DNA from: Desulfobulbaceae bacterium
GTDB lineage: Bacteria > Desulfobacterota > Desulfobulbia > Desulfobulbales > SURF-16
Assembly (NCBI GenBank): GCA_023230525.1
Contig: JALNXE010000037.1
Span: 1-37,995 of the forward strand
Reading direction: 5' to 3'
Length of the DNA: 37,995 nucleotides
Of the stretch, positions 31,146 through 37,995 are shown piece after piece (the stretch's first letter is position 1; the number at the start of each line of letters is the position of its first letter). The notes under the pieces were generated by a model, which saw nothing but the letters and a program-made list of their open reading frames with translations, was not told where the DNA came from and searched no databases. The position numbers and the translations under genes were made by a program.

Positions 31146-31172
31146 AAAAAAAATGGGTTGCATCGCAACCCA
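31146..31172 (-). terminator. Rho-independent terminator of the PilZ gene
   Basis: The stem TGGGTTGC/GCAACCCA (31154-31161 and 31165-31172) with a 3-base loop is followed, on the minus strand, by eight T (31146-31153). It lies about 107 bases after the PilZ stop and back to back with the terminator of the convergent PEP-CTERM gene. Confidence 0.8.
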
Positions 31173-31278
31173 CTGAAATATCAGTTTATTATATTTTTAA
31201 AATTTCGGAAAAAATGAAATACCGTTCATTTTACTGGAAAATGGCCATGAAGACCGTGGGTCGGTTCGCGAACCGTCC

Positions 31279-31839
31279 CTACATCATCGGCAGGCCGAGA
31301 TGGTTGCCGATTGCCTGGGTCAGACTGAAATCAGAAAAAGCAACCCCTGTTTCAAAGAGACCGGAGCCATTCTTGGACTCGCACCATTTCACCTCCCCGA
31401 TCCCGGTGAGTTCCGGGGCGGAAAAATCCGGGCCAAACTCAAAGGCAACCAGGGTATTTGGGGGGATCTCCCTATGGCTTTCAATCCTTAATCCCCCAAG
31501 GCTCAGATCAAGGGTCATGGCCTGGCCGTCGAGCAGCTCTATGGCCCGCCTGTCATTGTCACATAAGGATACAGCCAGAGAAATACGCTCACTAACCCTG
31601 CGAAAACGCCTGCGCCCGCCATCAACAATGAATCCATATTTCTTGGCAGTTTCCTGAAGGAGTTCACAGCCGCGCATATATTGATGGCACTTAATGTAAT
31701 GGGGGGTTGAGCAGAACAGGTCAATATGCTCCGGCATCGGGATATAGAGACCGCCTTTGGTCATACGACAATCATGGCCGTTATTCTTCGACCAGTATGG
31801 GCATTTTTTATCGTTCGGATTGCACGTCATATTTCCCAT
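31279..31839 (-). CDS. PilZ domain protein with Cys-rich N-terminus
   Basis: The 186-residue product has a C-terminal PilZ domain: RRRFRRVSER near residues 76-85 supplies the RxxxR c-di-GMP motif and LDLSLGGLRI near 109-118 the D-x-S-x-x-G motif, so it should bind c-di-GMP. The first 60 residues hold six Cys (6, 13, 24, 43, 51, 58) with CNPNDKKCPYW and HIDLFCSTPHYIKC spacings that could bind metal or an Fe-S cluster; this is inference. It converges on the PEP-CTERM gene and may couple c-di-GMP level to EPS or matrix production. The start may be Met1 or Met4. Confidence 0.8.
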   Translation of the reverse strand: MGNMTCNPNDKKCPYWSKNNGHDCRMTKGGLYIPMPEHIDLFCSTPHYIKCHQYMRGCELLQETAKKYGFIVDGGRRRFRRVSERISLAVSLCDNDRRAIELLDGQAMTLDLSLGGLRIESHREIPPNTLVAFEFGPDFSAPELTGIGEVKWCESKNGSGLFETGVAFSDFSLTQAIGNHLGLPMM

Positions 31840-32363
31840 TTACATCACGCCCTTCTTTTTCCCGGGCAATCCTGGCAGATTCATTCCATATCAATCCAAT
31901 CCAGTTATTATTGCTGAGAAATTAGTTTTCTTTTGAATACTTTTTCATATGTAATCATGCAATTCATGCGCCATACAAAATAGAACAAAATGCAAAAAAA
32001 TGGTACTATTCAGGGGCTTCGAAGTTATAAAAGTACTGTTTATCTTTGCAGTCATGCCAGCATGTTTTTTATATGAAAGTCCTTTGTCTGCCTCGTTGTG
32101 CAGACAGGGACGTAGGAGCGGGCCATGCCCGCGACCTTTGCCATTGCGGCGGTCTCTATCGCGGGCATGGCCCGCTCCTACGCCGCGAGACTTTCATTGT
32201 TTGTTGTTCCCGCCTGCGGAGATGGGGGTTAGCTGGCATCCAGCTGTTGTCCTCCTGACTTGATCCAGGATCTACCGGAATGTGACGGACGTTTCGAGGC
32301 TTTATAAACGGTATAGCAACAATTGCTGAATCCCTTAATCAACCGGGGAAAAAAGCCAGAGGC
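31840..32363. other. Gap between PilZ and the sigma-54 activator gene
   Basis: No convincing gene. It holds a GC-rich paired palindrome (32112-32182) and flanking sequence resembling the flanks of copy 2 near 945-1010 (TTCATTGTT, GAGATGGGGGTTAGCTGGCA against a CTGGCGGTGAGCCGG type tail). The promoter of the PilZ gene must lie in its left part; none was recognised. Confidence 0.5.
32112..32182. repeat. GC-rich paired palindrome, copy 4
   Basis: Arms at about 32113-32134 and 32159-32181 are exact inverted copies of GTAGGAGCGGGC..GCCCGCG, with a 24-base spacer. It is the most complete copy of the family and lies in an intergenic region. Confidence 0.88.
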
Positions 32364-33872
32364 TCAGGACTTGATTATTTTGCCGCTGAGGCCAAAGCGT
32401 TTCATTTTATCGTACAGGCCGGTTTTGCCGACCTTCAGCTCATTGGCGGCCACCTGGACATTCCCTTCATTTTTTTGCAGACAGTTACCAATAATCTCCT
32501 TTTCAAAATCAGCGATGATGTCTTTAAGAGATTTTTTGCCAAATTGATGACATACCTGCGTCAGATAATCATTGGTGGAAGGAGAGGAGGCCTTGGTATC
32601 AAATATCAGTTCATTTTCAGTAATAACAGAATTCTTGCACATTAATACGGCTCGCTGTATCACATTTTCCAACTCTCTGACATTGCCTGGCCAGTCATGC
32701 ATCAATAAACGGCTGATGATGCTGTCCGGCAGAAAATCGACATCTTTTTTGAAAGCTTCTCGATAACGCTTCACAAAAAATGTGGCAAGATCGACAATAT
32801 CTTCTTTTCTCTCCCGCAGAGCAGGAATTATAATATTGATGATATTTAACCGGTAGTAGAGGTCGAGCCGGAAAACCCCGTCCTGCACAGCCTTGGCAAG
32901 TTCGACATTGGTGGCGGCAATCACCCGGACATCGACATTTATCGGCGAGTTGCCGCCAACCCGGATCACTTCCCCATTTTGCAGAACACGCAGCAGGGAA
33001 GACTGCATTTTGGGGCTGATGTCCCCTATTTCATCAAGAAAAATAGTGCCGCCGTCAACAATCTCAAACTTCCCTTTTTTACGCCCGCCAGCACCGGTGA
33101 AGGCACCTTTTTCATAGCCGAACAGATCACTCTCCAGAAGGTTGTCATTAATGCTGTTGCAGTTAACCTTCAAAAACGCTTTATCAGCCCTTGCACTGCA
33201 TTTCCTGATCAGATTGGCCACAAGCTCCTTGCCTGTTCCTGATTCACCAGTAATCAATATGGTGGCATCCGAGCCGGCCACCTGATCAATCATTTCGCGC
33301 AGTTCCCGCATCTTCCGGCTCGTGCCGATCATCTCATCGGCCTGATCCTTATTCTGCAGTTTGCGTTTCAGGACATTTATCTCCCGGAAAAGATTCTGCT
33401 GGGTTTTCTCGCTCTCCTTTAATTCTCCAATCTTCTGCTGGAGAATTTCTTCAATATTATTATGAAAACTGGAAAGCTCCCGCTCATGGTGTTTTCGTTC
33501 GGTGATGTCACGCATCACTATCATGACCAGCCGGTCACCCAGATATCCTTGAAAGGGGACATAACTGTATTCTACATCAACATCGCCGATGCGGGTTTCT
33601 TCAAGACCGCTTTTTCTTTTCCCGCTGGCAGACAGGGTTATGGGACAATAAAGCTTACAACGGTCATCAGCATTACAGAAGTTTTTGCGGCATTCCTGTC
33701 TGCACAAATCGCCAAAGACGTTAATTGCACTGGGATTCATGTACTCAATCACGCAGTCCTCGCGGATCAATACAACCATCTCAGGCATGACATCAAGCAA
33801 TGCCCGCCAGTTTCTGACAAGGCGGTCAATTTCTTCCTTAGTCTTCCGCAGTTCCAGGTTCAAAGTATCCAT
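32364..33872 (-). CDS. Sigma-54-dependent activator (PAS, AAA+, Fis HTH)
   Basis: The 502-residue regulator has an N-terminal PAS domain (residues about 18-125; ALLDVMPEMVVLIRED, with a Cys cluster CRQECRKNFCNADDRCKLYC that might bind heme or an Fe-S centre), a coiled coil (about 128-178), the AAA+ domain (about 183-410) with Walker A GESGTGKE, the sigma-54 contact loop ESDLFGYEKGAFTGA and the sensor WPGNVRELENV, and a Fis-type helix-turn-helix near 460-495 (NVQVAANELKVGKTGLYDKM). It lacks a response-regulator receiver domain, so a ligand or redox signal at PAS is more likely than phosphorylation. The sigma-54 promoters at 30388 and possibly 1503 are candidate targets. Confidence 0.9.
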   Translation of the reverse strand: MDTLNLELRKTKEEIDRLVRNWRALLDVMPEMVVLIREDCVIEYMNPSAINVFGDLCRQECRKNFCNADDRCKLYCPITLSASGKRKSGLEETRIGDVDVEYSYVPFQGYLGDRLVMIVMRDITERKHHERELSSFHNNIEEILQQKIGELKESEKTQQNLFREINVLKRKLQNKDQADEMIGTSRKMRELREMIDQVAGSDATILITGESGTGKELVANLIRKCSARADKAFLKVNCNSINDNLLESDLFGYEKGAFTGAGGRKKGKFEIVDGGTIFLDEIGDISPKMQSSLLRVLQNGEVIRVGGNSPINVDVRVIAATNVELAKAVQDGVFRLDLYYRLNIINIIIPALRERKEDIVDLATFFVKRYREAFKKDVDFLPDSIISRLLMHDWPGNVRELENVIQRAVLMCKNSVITENELIFDTKASSPSTNDYLTQVCHQFGKKSLKDIIADFEKEIIGNCLQKNEGNVQVAANELKVGKTGLYDKMKRFGLSGKIIKS

Positions 33873-33929
33873 TAATTTAAAGTGCCTAATGTGCCTAAAA
33901 GATGACGTTTTTTAGATAAATAATCATAA

Positions 33930-34067
33930 CTGCTCAGGTTATTTAGACTATAGTCTGTTAGGAACTGCGCAGAGAACATCCTTCCACTATGTTCGATGAG
34001 CTTTTTGTGATCTCGCATGGTTATTTATTCCTATCCACCTTAACACCTACAGACTATCCACCTGAAG
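33930..34067. repeat. Deleted relic of the four-helix-bundle element
   Basis: Outer ends (33933-33962 and 34032-34067) match the ends of 25731-26165. Between them, CATCCTTCCACTATGTTCGA (33978-33997) matches the SNIVEGCA-coding part of the four-helix-bundle gene (25958-25980), and TGATCTCGCATGGTTATTTA matches its start region. Most of the gene body is deleted, leaving about 140 bp. It lies between the activator gene and ugd. Confidence 0.75.
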
Positions 34068-34078
34068 TTACAAGTACT

Positions 34079-35386
34079 TTAACCTCTTCCCACACCTACG
34101 TATGAAAAACCGGCTTCTTTCATCTGTTTCGGGTTGTACACATTACGCAAATCAATAAACACGGGAGATTTCATGCGGGATTTCAGTTCCTGGAGATCAA
34201 GAGCACGATATTGATTCCACTCCGTGAAAAGAACCAAGACATCAGCGTTCTCACTCGCCTCATAGGCATTTTTAACATAGGAAAATTCAGGAAACATTTT
34301 GGCGGCTTCCGCCATCCCCTGGGGATCATGCGCCTGTATTTTTGCCCCTTTTTCAACCAGCGGCGGCAAAATCGTCAAGGCAGGTGAATCCCGCAGATCA
34401 TCCGTTTCGGGTTTAAAAGTCAAGCCCAGCACCCCAATTGTTTTCCCGGCCTCAGATCCTCCCAGGGCGTCACGAATCTTCTTCACCATCCGTGCCTTCT
34501 GGGCGGCATTAACCTCCACAGCCGCTTCAACGGAACGAACCGGAACCCCGTTTTCCTGGGCGATTCGCAGCAGGGCCAAGGTATCCTTGGGAAAACAGGA
34601 GCCGCCATACCCCGGCCCGGCATGGAGGAACTTGCGGCCGATACGTCCATCAAGTCCCACGGCTTTGGCCAGGTCGATAACATCCGCGCCCAAGGCCTCG
34701 CACACATTTGCCATCTCATTAATAAACGAGATCTTCATCGACAGGAAGGCATTTGCAGCATACTTGATCAGTTCGGCGGTTTCAAGCCCGGTTATGACAA
34801 ATGGGGTGGCGATCAGATACAGGGGATTATAAATTTCCTTCATAACCTCGCTGGCCCGTTCCGTCTCAATTCCGATGACCACCCGGTCCGGACGCATAAA
34901 ATCATTGATTGCCGCGCCTTCCCGTAAAAATTCCGGGTTGGAAACCACATCAAACTGGGCCGCAGGATTTGCCTCTCTTATGACGCGCGCAACCTGTCTG
35001 GCGGTGCCAACCGGGACGGTGCTCTTATCAACCACCACCGTATATTTGTCTAAATACGGAGCCAGATCCCTGGCCGCAGCATAGATATAGGTCAAGTCAG
35101 CATAGCCGTCGCCACGGCGGGACGAGGGGGTGCCCACGGCGATAAAAACAGCTTTGGCCTGGCTGACGCTCTCTTCCATATTGCTGGTAAAGGACAACCT
35201 ACCGTCTTTGACGTTCTTGGCCACCAAGGCATCCAATCCCGGTTCGTAAATGGGCATTTCGCCATTACGAAGCCGTTCGATTTTACTGCTGTCTTTATCC
35301 ATGCAGATGACCCGGTGGCCAAATTCCGCAAGACAGGCCCCGGTGACAAGGCCCACATAGCCGGTACCGATCATGGTTATATTCAT
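34079..35386 (-). CDS. ugd: UDP-glucose 6-dehydrogenase
   Basis: The 435-residue enzyme oxidises UDP-glucose to UDP-glucuronate in two NAD+-dependent steps. The NAD loop MIGTGYVGLVTGACLAEFGH is at residues 5-24, the catalytic Cys is in GPGYGGSCFPKDT near 257-269 with Lys in LIKYAANAFLSMKISFINE, and the UDP-binding C-terminal domain has GLTFKPETDDLRDSPAL. Length is normal for the family. It is followed on the same strand by the relic repeat and preceded by a short inverted-repeat element (35459-35555), so each nucleotide-sugar gene here is separated by a copy of that repeat family. Confidence 0.95.
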   Translation of the reverse strand: MNITMIGTGYVGLVTGACLAEFGHRVICMDKDSSKIERLRNGEMPIYEPGLDALVAKNVKDGRLSFTSNMEESVSQAKAVFIAVGTPSSRRGDGYADLTYIYAAARDLAPYLDKYTVVVDKSTVPVGTARQVARVIREANPAAQFDVVSNPEFLREGAAINDFMRPDRVVIGIETERASEVMKEIYNPLYLIATPFVITGLETAELIKYAANAFLSMKISFINEMANVCEALGADVIDLAKAVGLDGRIGRKFLHAGPGYGGSCFPKDTLALLRIAQENGVPVRSVEAAVEVNAAQKARMVKKIRDALGGSEAGKTIGVLGLTFKPETDDLRDSPALTILPPLVEKGAKIQAHDPQGMAEAAKMFPEFSYVKNAYEASENADVLVLFTEWNQYRALDLQELKSRMKSPVFIDLRNVYNPKQMKEAGFSYVGVGRG

Positions 35387-35458
35387 TTTTCTGTCGGCTC
35401 GTTTTATTTAAGTGTTGATGAAAAGCTTTTATCCTAAACTGAAACTCTGAGTAGAGAT

Positions 35459-35555
35459 GAGGTTGATAGTCTGAAGGCGTTTAGTCTGTCAGCAACTGCT
35501 CGATTCTAAAACACCGTAAGACTAATTCCCCTATCACCTACAGACTATCAACCTG
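35459..35555. repeat. Short MITE-like element of the TAGTCTGTAG family
   Basis: About 97 bp with terminal inverted repeats AGGTTGATAGTCTGAAGG (left, 35460-35477) and AGGTTGATAGTCTGTAGG (right, read from the minus strand, 35536-35553). The inside shares TTTAGTCTGT.AGCAACTG with 36590-36713. It encodes nothing and lies between ugd and the epimerase gene. Confidence 0.8.
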
Positions 35556-35560
35556 AGAAG

Positions 35561-36574
35561 TTATTTATAATATCCCCGGTACCACTCCACAAACCTGCGC
35601 AACCCTTCCTCAATGGTGGTGGTGGGTTTAAAGCCCACATCCCGGACGAGATCATCCACGTTGGCATAAGTTGCCGGCACATCGCCGTTCTGCATGGGCA
35701 GAAATTCCTTTTCCGCCTTCTTGCCCAGGCAATCCTCAAGCACCTCGATAAAATGCATCAGATCTTCCTGCTGGTTATTGCCGATGTTATAGATACGATA
35801 AGGGCAATAACTGCTGGCCGGATCAGGATTATCGCCATTCCACATCGAGTCAGCAGTGGGAATCCTGCGGATGACCCGCTGCACGCCTTCCACAATATCA
35901 TCAATATAGGTAAAATCCCGCTTCATCTTGCCAAAGTTGAACACCTTAATCGGTTTACCGGCCAAAATGGCCTTGGTAAAAAGGAAATAAGCCATATCCG
36001 GTCTTCCCCATGGGCCGTATACCGTAAAAAAACGTAACCCGGTGGCAGGCAGGCCATACAAATGACTGTAAGTATGGGCCATTAATTCATTTGCTTTTTT
36101 GGTGGCGGCATAAAGCGATACCGGATGATCAACATTATCATGAACAGAAAAGGGCATCTTGGTATTGCCGCCATAGACGGAACTTGACGAGGCAAAAACG
36201 AGATGCTTGACCCCGTTGTGCCGGCAGCCCTCCAGGATATTCACAAAACCGACAACATTGCTGTCAACATACGAATGGGGATTCTCCAGGGAATAACGCA
36301 CACCCGCCTGGGCCGCCAGATTGACGACCGCATCAAAACTGTGCCGGGTGAAAAGCTCCGCCACAGTCTTGCGGTCAGCCAGGTCAAGCTGTACGAAGTC
36401 AAATCCGCGCATGGGAGATAACTGCGAGAGACGGCTTTTTTTTAAGGACGGGTCGTAATAATCATTGAGATTATCGAGGCCCACCACCGCAATGCCGTCA
36501 GCCAAAAGCCGTTTGGCCAGGAAGAAACCGATGAACCCGGCCGCACCGGTGATAAGTACTTTTTTTATTTCCAT
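35561..36574 (-). CDS. UDP-glucuronate 4-epimerase
   Basis: The 337-residue extended short-chain dehydrogenase has the NAD motif KVLITGAAGFIGFFLAKRLL at residues 5-24, GLDNLNDYYDPSLKKSRL (typical of UDP-GlcA epimerases and their capI/lpsL relatives), FASSSSVYGGNTK and the catalytic SLYAATKKANE (Y-x3-K). It converts UDP-glucuronate to UDP-galacturonate, using the product of the adjacent Ugd. Substrate assignment is by motif similarity; a rhamnose or Glc epimerase is less likely. The TAA stop lies just before the right repeat end at 35555. Confidence 0.9.
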   Translation of the reverse strand: MEIKKVLITGAAGFIGFFLAKRLLADGIAVVGLDNLNDYYDPSLKKSRLSQLSPMRGFDFVQLDLADRKTVAELFTRHSFDAVVNLAAQAGVRYSLENPHSYVDSNVVGFVNILEGCRHNGVKHLVFASSSSVYGGNTKMPFSVHDNVDHPVSLYAATKKANELMAHTYSHLYGLPATGLRFFTVYGPWGRPDMAYFLFTKAILAGKPIKVFNFGKMKRDFTYIDDIVEGVQRVIRRIPTADSMWNGDNPDPASSYCPYRIYNIGNNQQEDLMHFIEVLEDCLGKKAEKEFLPMQNGDVPATYANVDDLVRDVGFKPTTTIEEGLRRFVEWYRGYYK

Positions 36575-36589
36575 GAAATTAGGCTGATA

Positions 36590-36713
36590 GTCTGTACGTG
36601 TTTAGTCTGTTAGCAACTGTCCGGTTAGGTTGATAGTCTGAAGCTTTTTAGTCTGGCAGCATCTGCATGGGGTTTCCCCTATCCGCCTAAAAACCTACAG
36701 ACTATTCATCTGA
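36590..36713. repeat. Composite TAGTCTGTAG-family element
   Basis: Two left-type ends in tandem (36590-36615, AGGCTGATAGTCTGTACGTG; 36626-36653, AGGTTGATAGTCTGAAGC) face one right end (36684-36713, minus strand AGATGAATAGTCTGTAGG). The tandem arrangement suggests one element inserted next to another, or slippage. The right end contains the TAG stop of the epimerase gene at 36702. Confidence 0.75.
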
Positions 36714-37736
36714 GAGTCGTCTCACATACCACTCAGCTGCCTGATCCAGTCCCTCCTTTACGGAATGGGTCGGTTCATAACCTAATAAGGTGCGCGCCTT
36801 GCTGATATCCGCCAATGAATGCCTTACATCTCCGGGCCGGAAATCACGATACGTCGGGGTTATCGCCTTTATCTCCGGCAGGAAGGTGCGCACGCGCTGT
36901 TGGATAAAACTGAACAACTCGTTCAAGGTTGTTCTCTCCCCGAAGGCGATATTATAAACCTGATTCAAGGCTGCGGAATCGGTGGCTGTGGCGGCCAGCA
37001 GGTTCCCCTGGACACAGTTATCAATATAGCAGAAATCCCGACTTGTTTCGCCATCCCCATTAATAAAAAGCTTCTCACCGCGGATAAGGGCCGAAAACCA
37101 TTTCGGCATGACTGCGGCATAGGCGCCGTTGGGGTCCTGCCGCCTGCCGAAAATATTAAAATAGCGTAGACCAATGGTTTGAAAGCCGTAGGTTCTGGCA
37201 AAAACATCCGCATACAGCTCGTTTACATATTTGGTTACCGCATAGGGGGATAGGGGTTTGCCGATTTTATCTTCCACCTTGGGCAGATCCGGGTGATCGC
37301 CATAGGTCGAGCTCGAAGCGGCATAGACAAATCGCTGCACCTTGGCATCCCGGGCCGCCACCAGCATATTGAGAAACCCGGTGAGATTGTTCTCATTGGT
37401 AAGCAGTGGATCATCAATTGACCTGGGGACTGATCCCAAGGCAGCCTGATGCAGGACAAAATCAACCTGACCGCACAGCTGGCGGCAGGTGGCCAGATCA
37501 CGAATATCGCCTTGAACAAAGGCAAATCTGCTCCATTGTTTGTCACTGACCAGGTGCTGCACCTGGTCCAGATTATGCTGGAAACCAGTGGCAAAATTAT
37601 CCAGCCCGACCACCTGCTGGTCAAGTTTTAAAAGGGTCTCCAGCAGATTGGAGCCGATAAAACCAGCCACACCGGTCACCAGCCACCGTCGCGGTGATTT
37701 TCTTAATTCATTTTGCAGTTTTTCGTATTGAGTCAC
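36702..37736 (-). CDS. wbpP: UDP-N-acetylglucosamine 4-epimerase (WbpP/TviC-like)
   Basis: The 344-residue extended short-chain dehydrogenase has WLVTGVAGFIGSNLLETLLK near residues 18-37, VVGLDNFATGFQHNLDQVQ (the WbpP-type N-terminal region), HQAALGSVPRSIDDP, AASSSTYGDHP and the catalytic SPYAVTKYVNE (Y-x3-K). WbpP interconverts UDP-GlcNAc and UDP-GalNAc and can act on the uronic acid forms. The TAG stop (36702-36704) is supplied by a repeat end (RRLSDE then TAG). It is the first gene of the nucleotide-sugar group, with about 240 bases of repeat-rich DNA upstream. Confidence 0.9.
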   Translation of the reverse strand: MTQYEKLQNELRKSPRRWLVTGVAGFIGSNLLETLLKLDQQVVGLDNFATGFQHNLDQVQHLVSDKQWSRFAFVQGDIRDLATCRQLCGQVDFVLHQAALGSVPRSIDDPLLTNENNLTGFLNMLVAARDAKVQRFVYAASSSTYGDHPDLPKVEDKIGKPLSPYAVTKYVNELYADVFARTYGFQTIGLRYFNIFGRRQDPNGAYAAVMPKWFSALIRGEKLFINGDGETSRDFCYIDNCVQGNLLAATATDSAALNQVYNIAFGERTTLNELFSFIQQRVRTFLPEIKAITPTYRDFRPGDVRHSLADISKARTLLGYEPTHSVKEGLDQAAEWYVRRLSDE

Positions 37737-37830
37737 GCATTACTCTCTTTATAAATTCGTTAATTCGTTGCCAACAAACAGTTGGAGCCTTGGATTGTCA
37801 TTCCTACCCCAAGGAAATCCTCCTTCGGGG

Positions 37831-37899
37831 TAAGAGAGGGCCATGCCCGCGATTTATTAGCATTTGGGGTCATTCTATCGCGGGCATGGCCCGCTCCTT
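37831..37899. repeat. GC-rich paired palindrome, copy 5
   Basis: Arms at 37832-37852 (AAGAGAGGGCCATGCCCGCGA, slightly degenerate) and 37878-37898 (intact). The outer arm is shared with the window-terminal inverted repeat. Confidence 0.85.
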
Positions 37900-37976
37900 C
37901 TATGAGCCGACTACTGTCAAGCACTATTTCGTTTCGCCTCTGGATTATTTAAACCGTCGGGTTGAGGAGCGCAGAG
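37874..37976. repeat. Right copy of window-terminal inverted repeat
   Basis: Reverse complement of 1-103 with one mismatch. Nineteen further bases follow it (37977-37995); since the left copy begins at base 1, nothing can be said about whether the identity would continue outward. Confidence 0.9.
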
Positions 37977-37995
37977 ACCATAAAGATCTCGAAGC

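Noticed and set aside
32046..32258. 70-codon frame across palindrome copy 4
   Set aside because: The frame is open only because the GC-rich palindrome lacks stops in that phase; there is no conserved content outside it.
1..37995. Circular or terminally redundant element such as a phage or plasmid
   Set aside because: The terminal repeats are inverted, not direct, and no replication, packaging or integration genes are present.

Overview
This window carries a large exopolysaccharide (EPS) locus of the exosortase A / PEP-CTERM type. It comes from a Gram-negative bacterium. The mix of an exosortase with separate EpsI, a sigma-54 activator, a PilZ protein and many short palindromic repeats suggests a deltaproteobacterium (Desulfobacterota), but taxonomy is inference only.

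Layout. (1) 1-2390: a decayed left edge with an eroded gene related to zinc-dependent phospholipase-like proteins, a nucleotidyltransferase fragment cut off by a palindromic repeat, a small exported protein and a small fibronectin-III protein behind a possible sigma-54 promoter. (2) 2392-3618: an IS630-type element whose transposase needs a -1 frameshift at an A8 run. (3) 3749-5239: a secreted beta-helix protein on the plus strand, converging on the EPS operon. (4) 5229-23429: a compact minus-strand operon, read from 23429 down to 5229. It encodes an XrtA-type polysaccharide deacetylase, a second deacetylase-like protein, a GT2 transferase, a flippase, a propeller-like protein, a methyltransferase-kinase fusion, another methyltransferase, an O-antigen ligase-like protein, a sulfotransferase, three GT4 transferases, a capsule-type transferase, a serine acetyltransferase-like protein, an asparagine-synthase-like amidotransferase and a third deacetylase. 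(5) 23620-29934: the exosortase and EpsI genes interleaved with ParDE-, HicBA- and HEPN/MNT-type toxin-antitoxin genes, a four-helix-bundle gene and a beta-CASP metallo-beta-lactamase nuclease. (6) 30384-33872: a PEP-CTERM substrate gene with a well-placed sigma-54 promoter, a convergent PilZ gene and a PAS-AAA+-Fis sigma-54 activator. (7) 34079-37736: three nucleotide-sugar genes (UDP-glucose dehydrogenase, UDP-glucuronate 4-epimerase, WbpP-like UDP-HexNAc epimerase).

How it fits together. Region 7 makes UDP-uronic acids and an epimerised HexNAc. The region 4 transferases assemble repeat units, the flippase and ligase-like protein export and polymerise them, and the deacetylases, sulfotransferase, acetyltransferase and methyltransferases decorate them. 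The exosortase processes PEP-CTERM proteins such as the one at 30487, whose transcription is probably sigma-54 dependent. No initiating sugar-phosphate transferase, chain-length regulator or outer-membrane export protein is present, so part of the pathway must lie elsewhere.

Three repeat systems overlay the genes: a roughly 70-bp GC-rich paired palindrome (five copies, one inside a protein-coding gene); a family of ends built around the core TAGTCTGTAG that flanks the four-helix-bundle gene, also occurs as short gene-less elements, and supplies the stop codons of three genes; and a roughly 103-bp inverted repeat at the two edges of the window.
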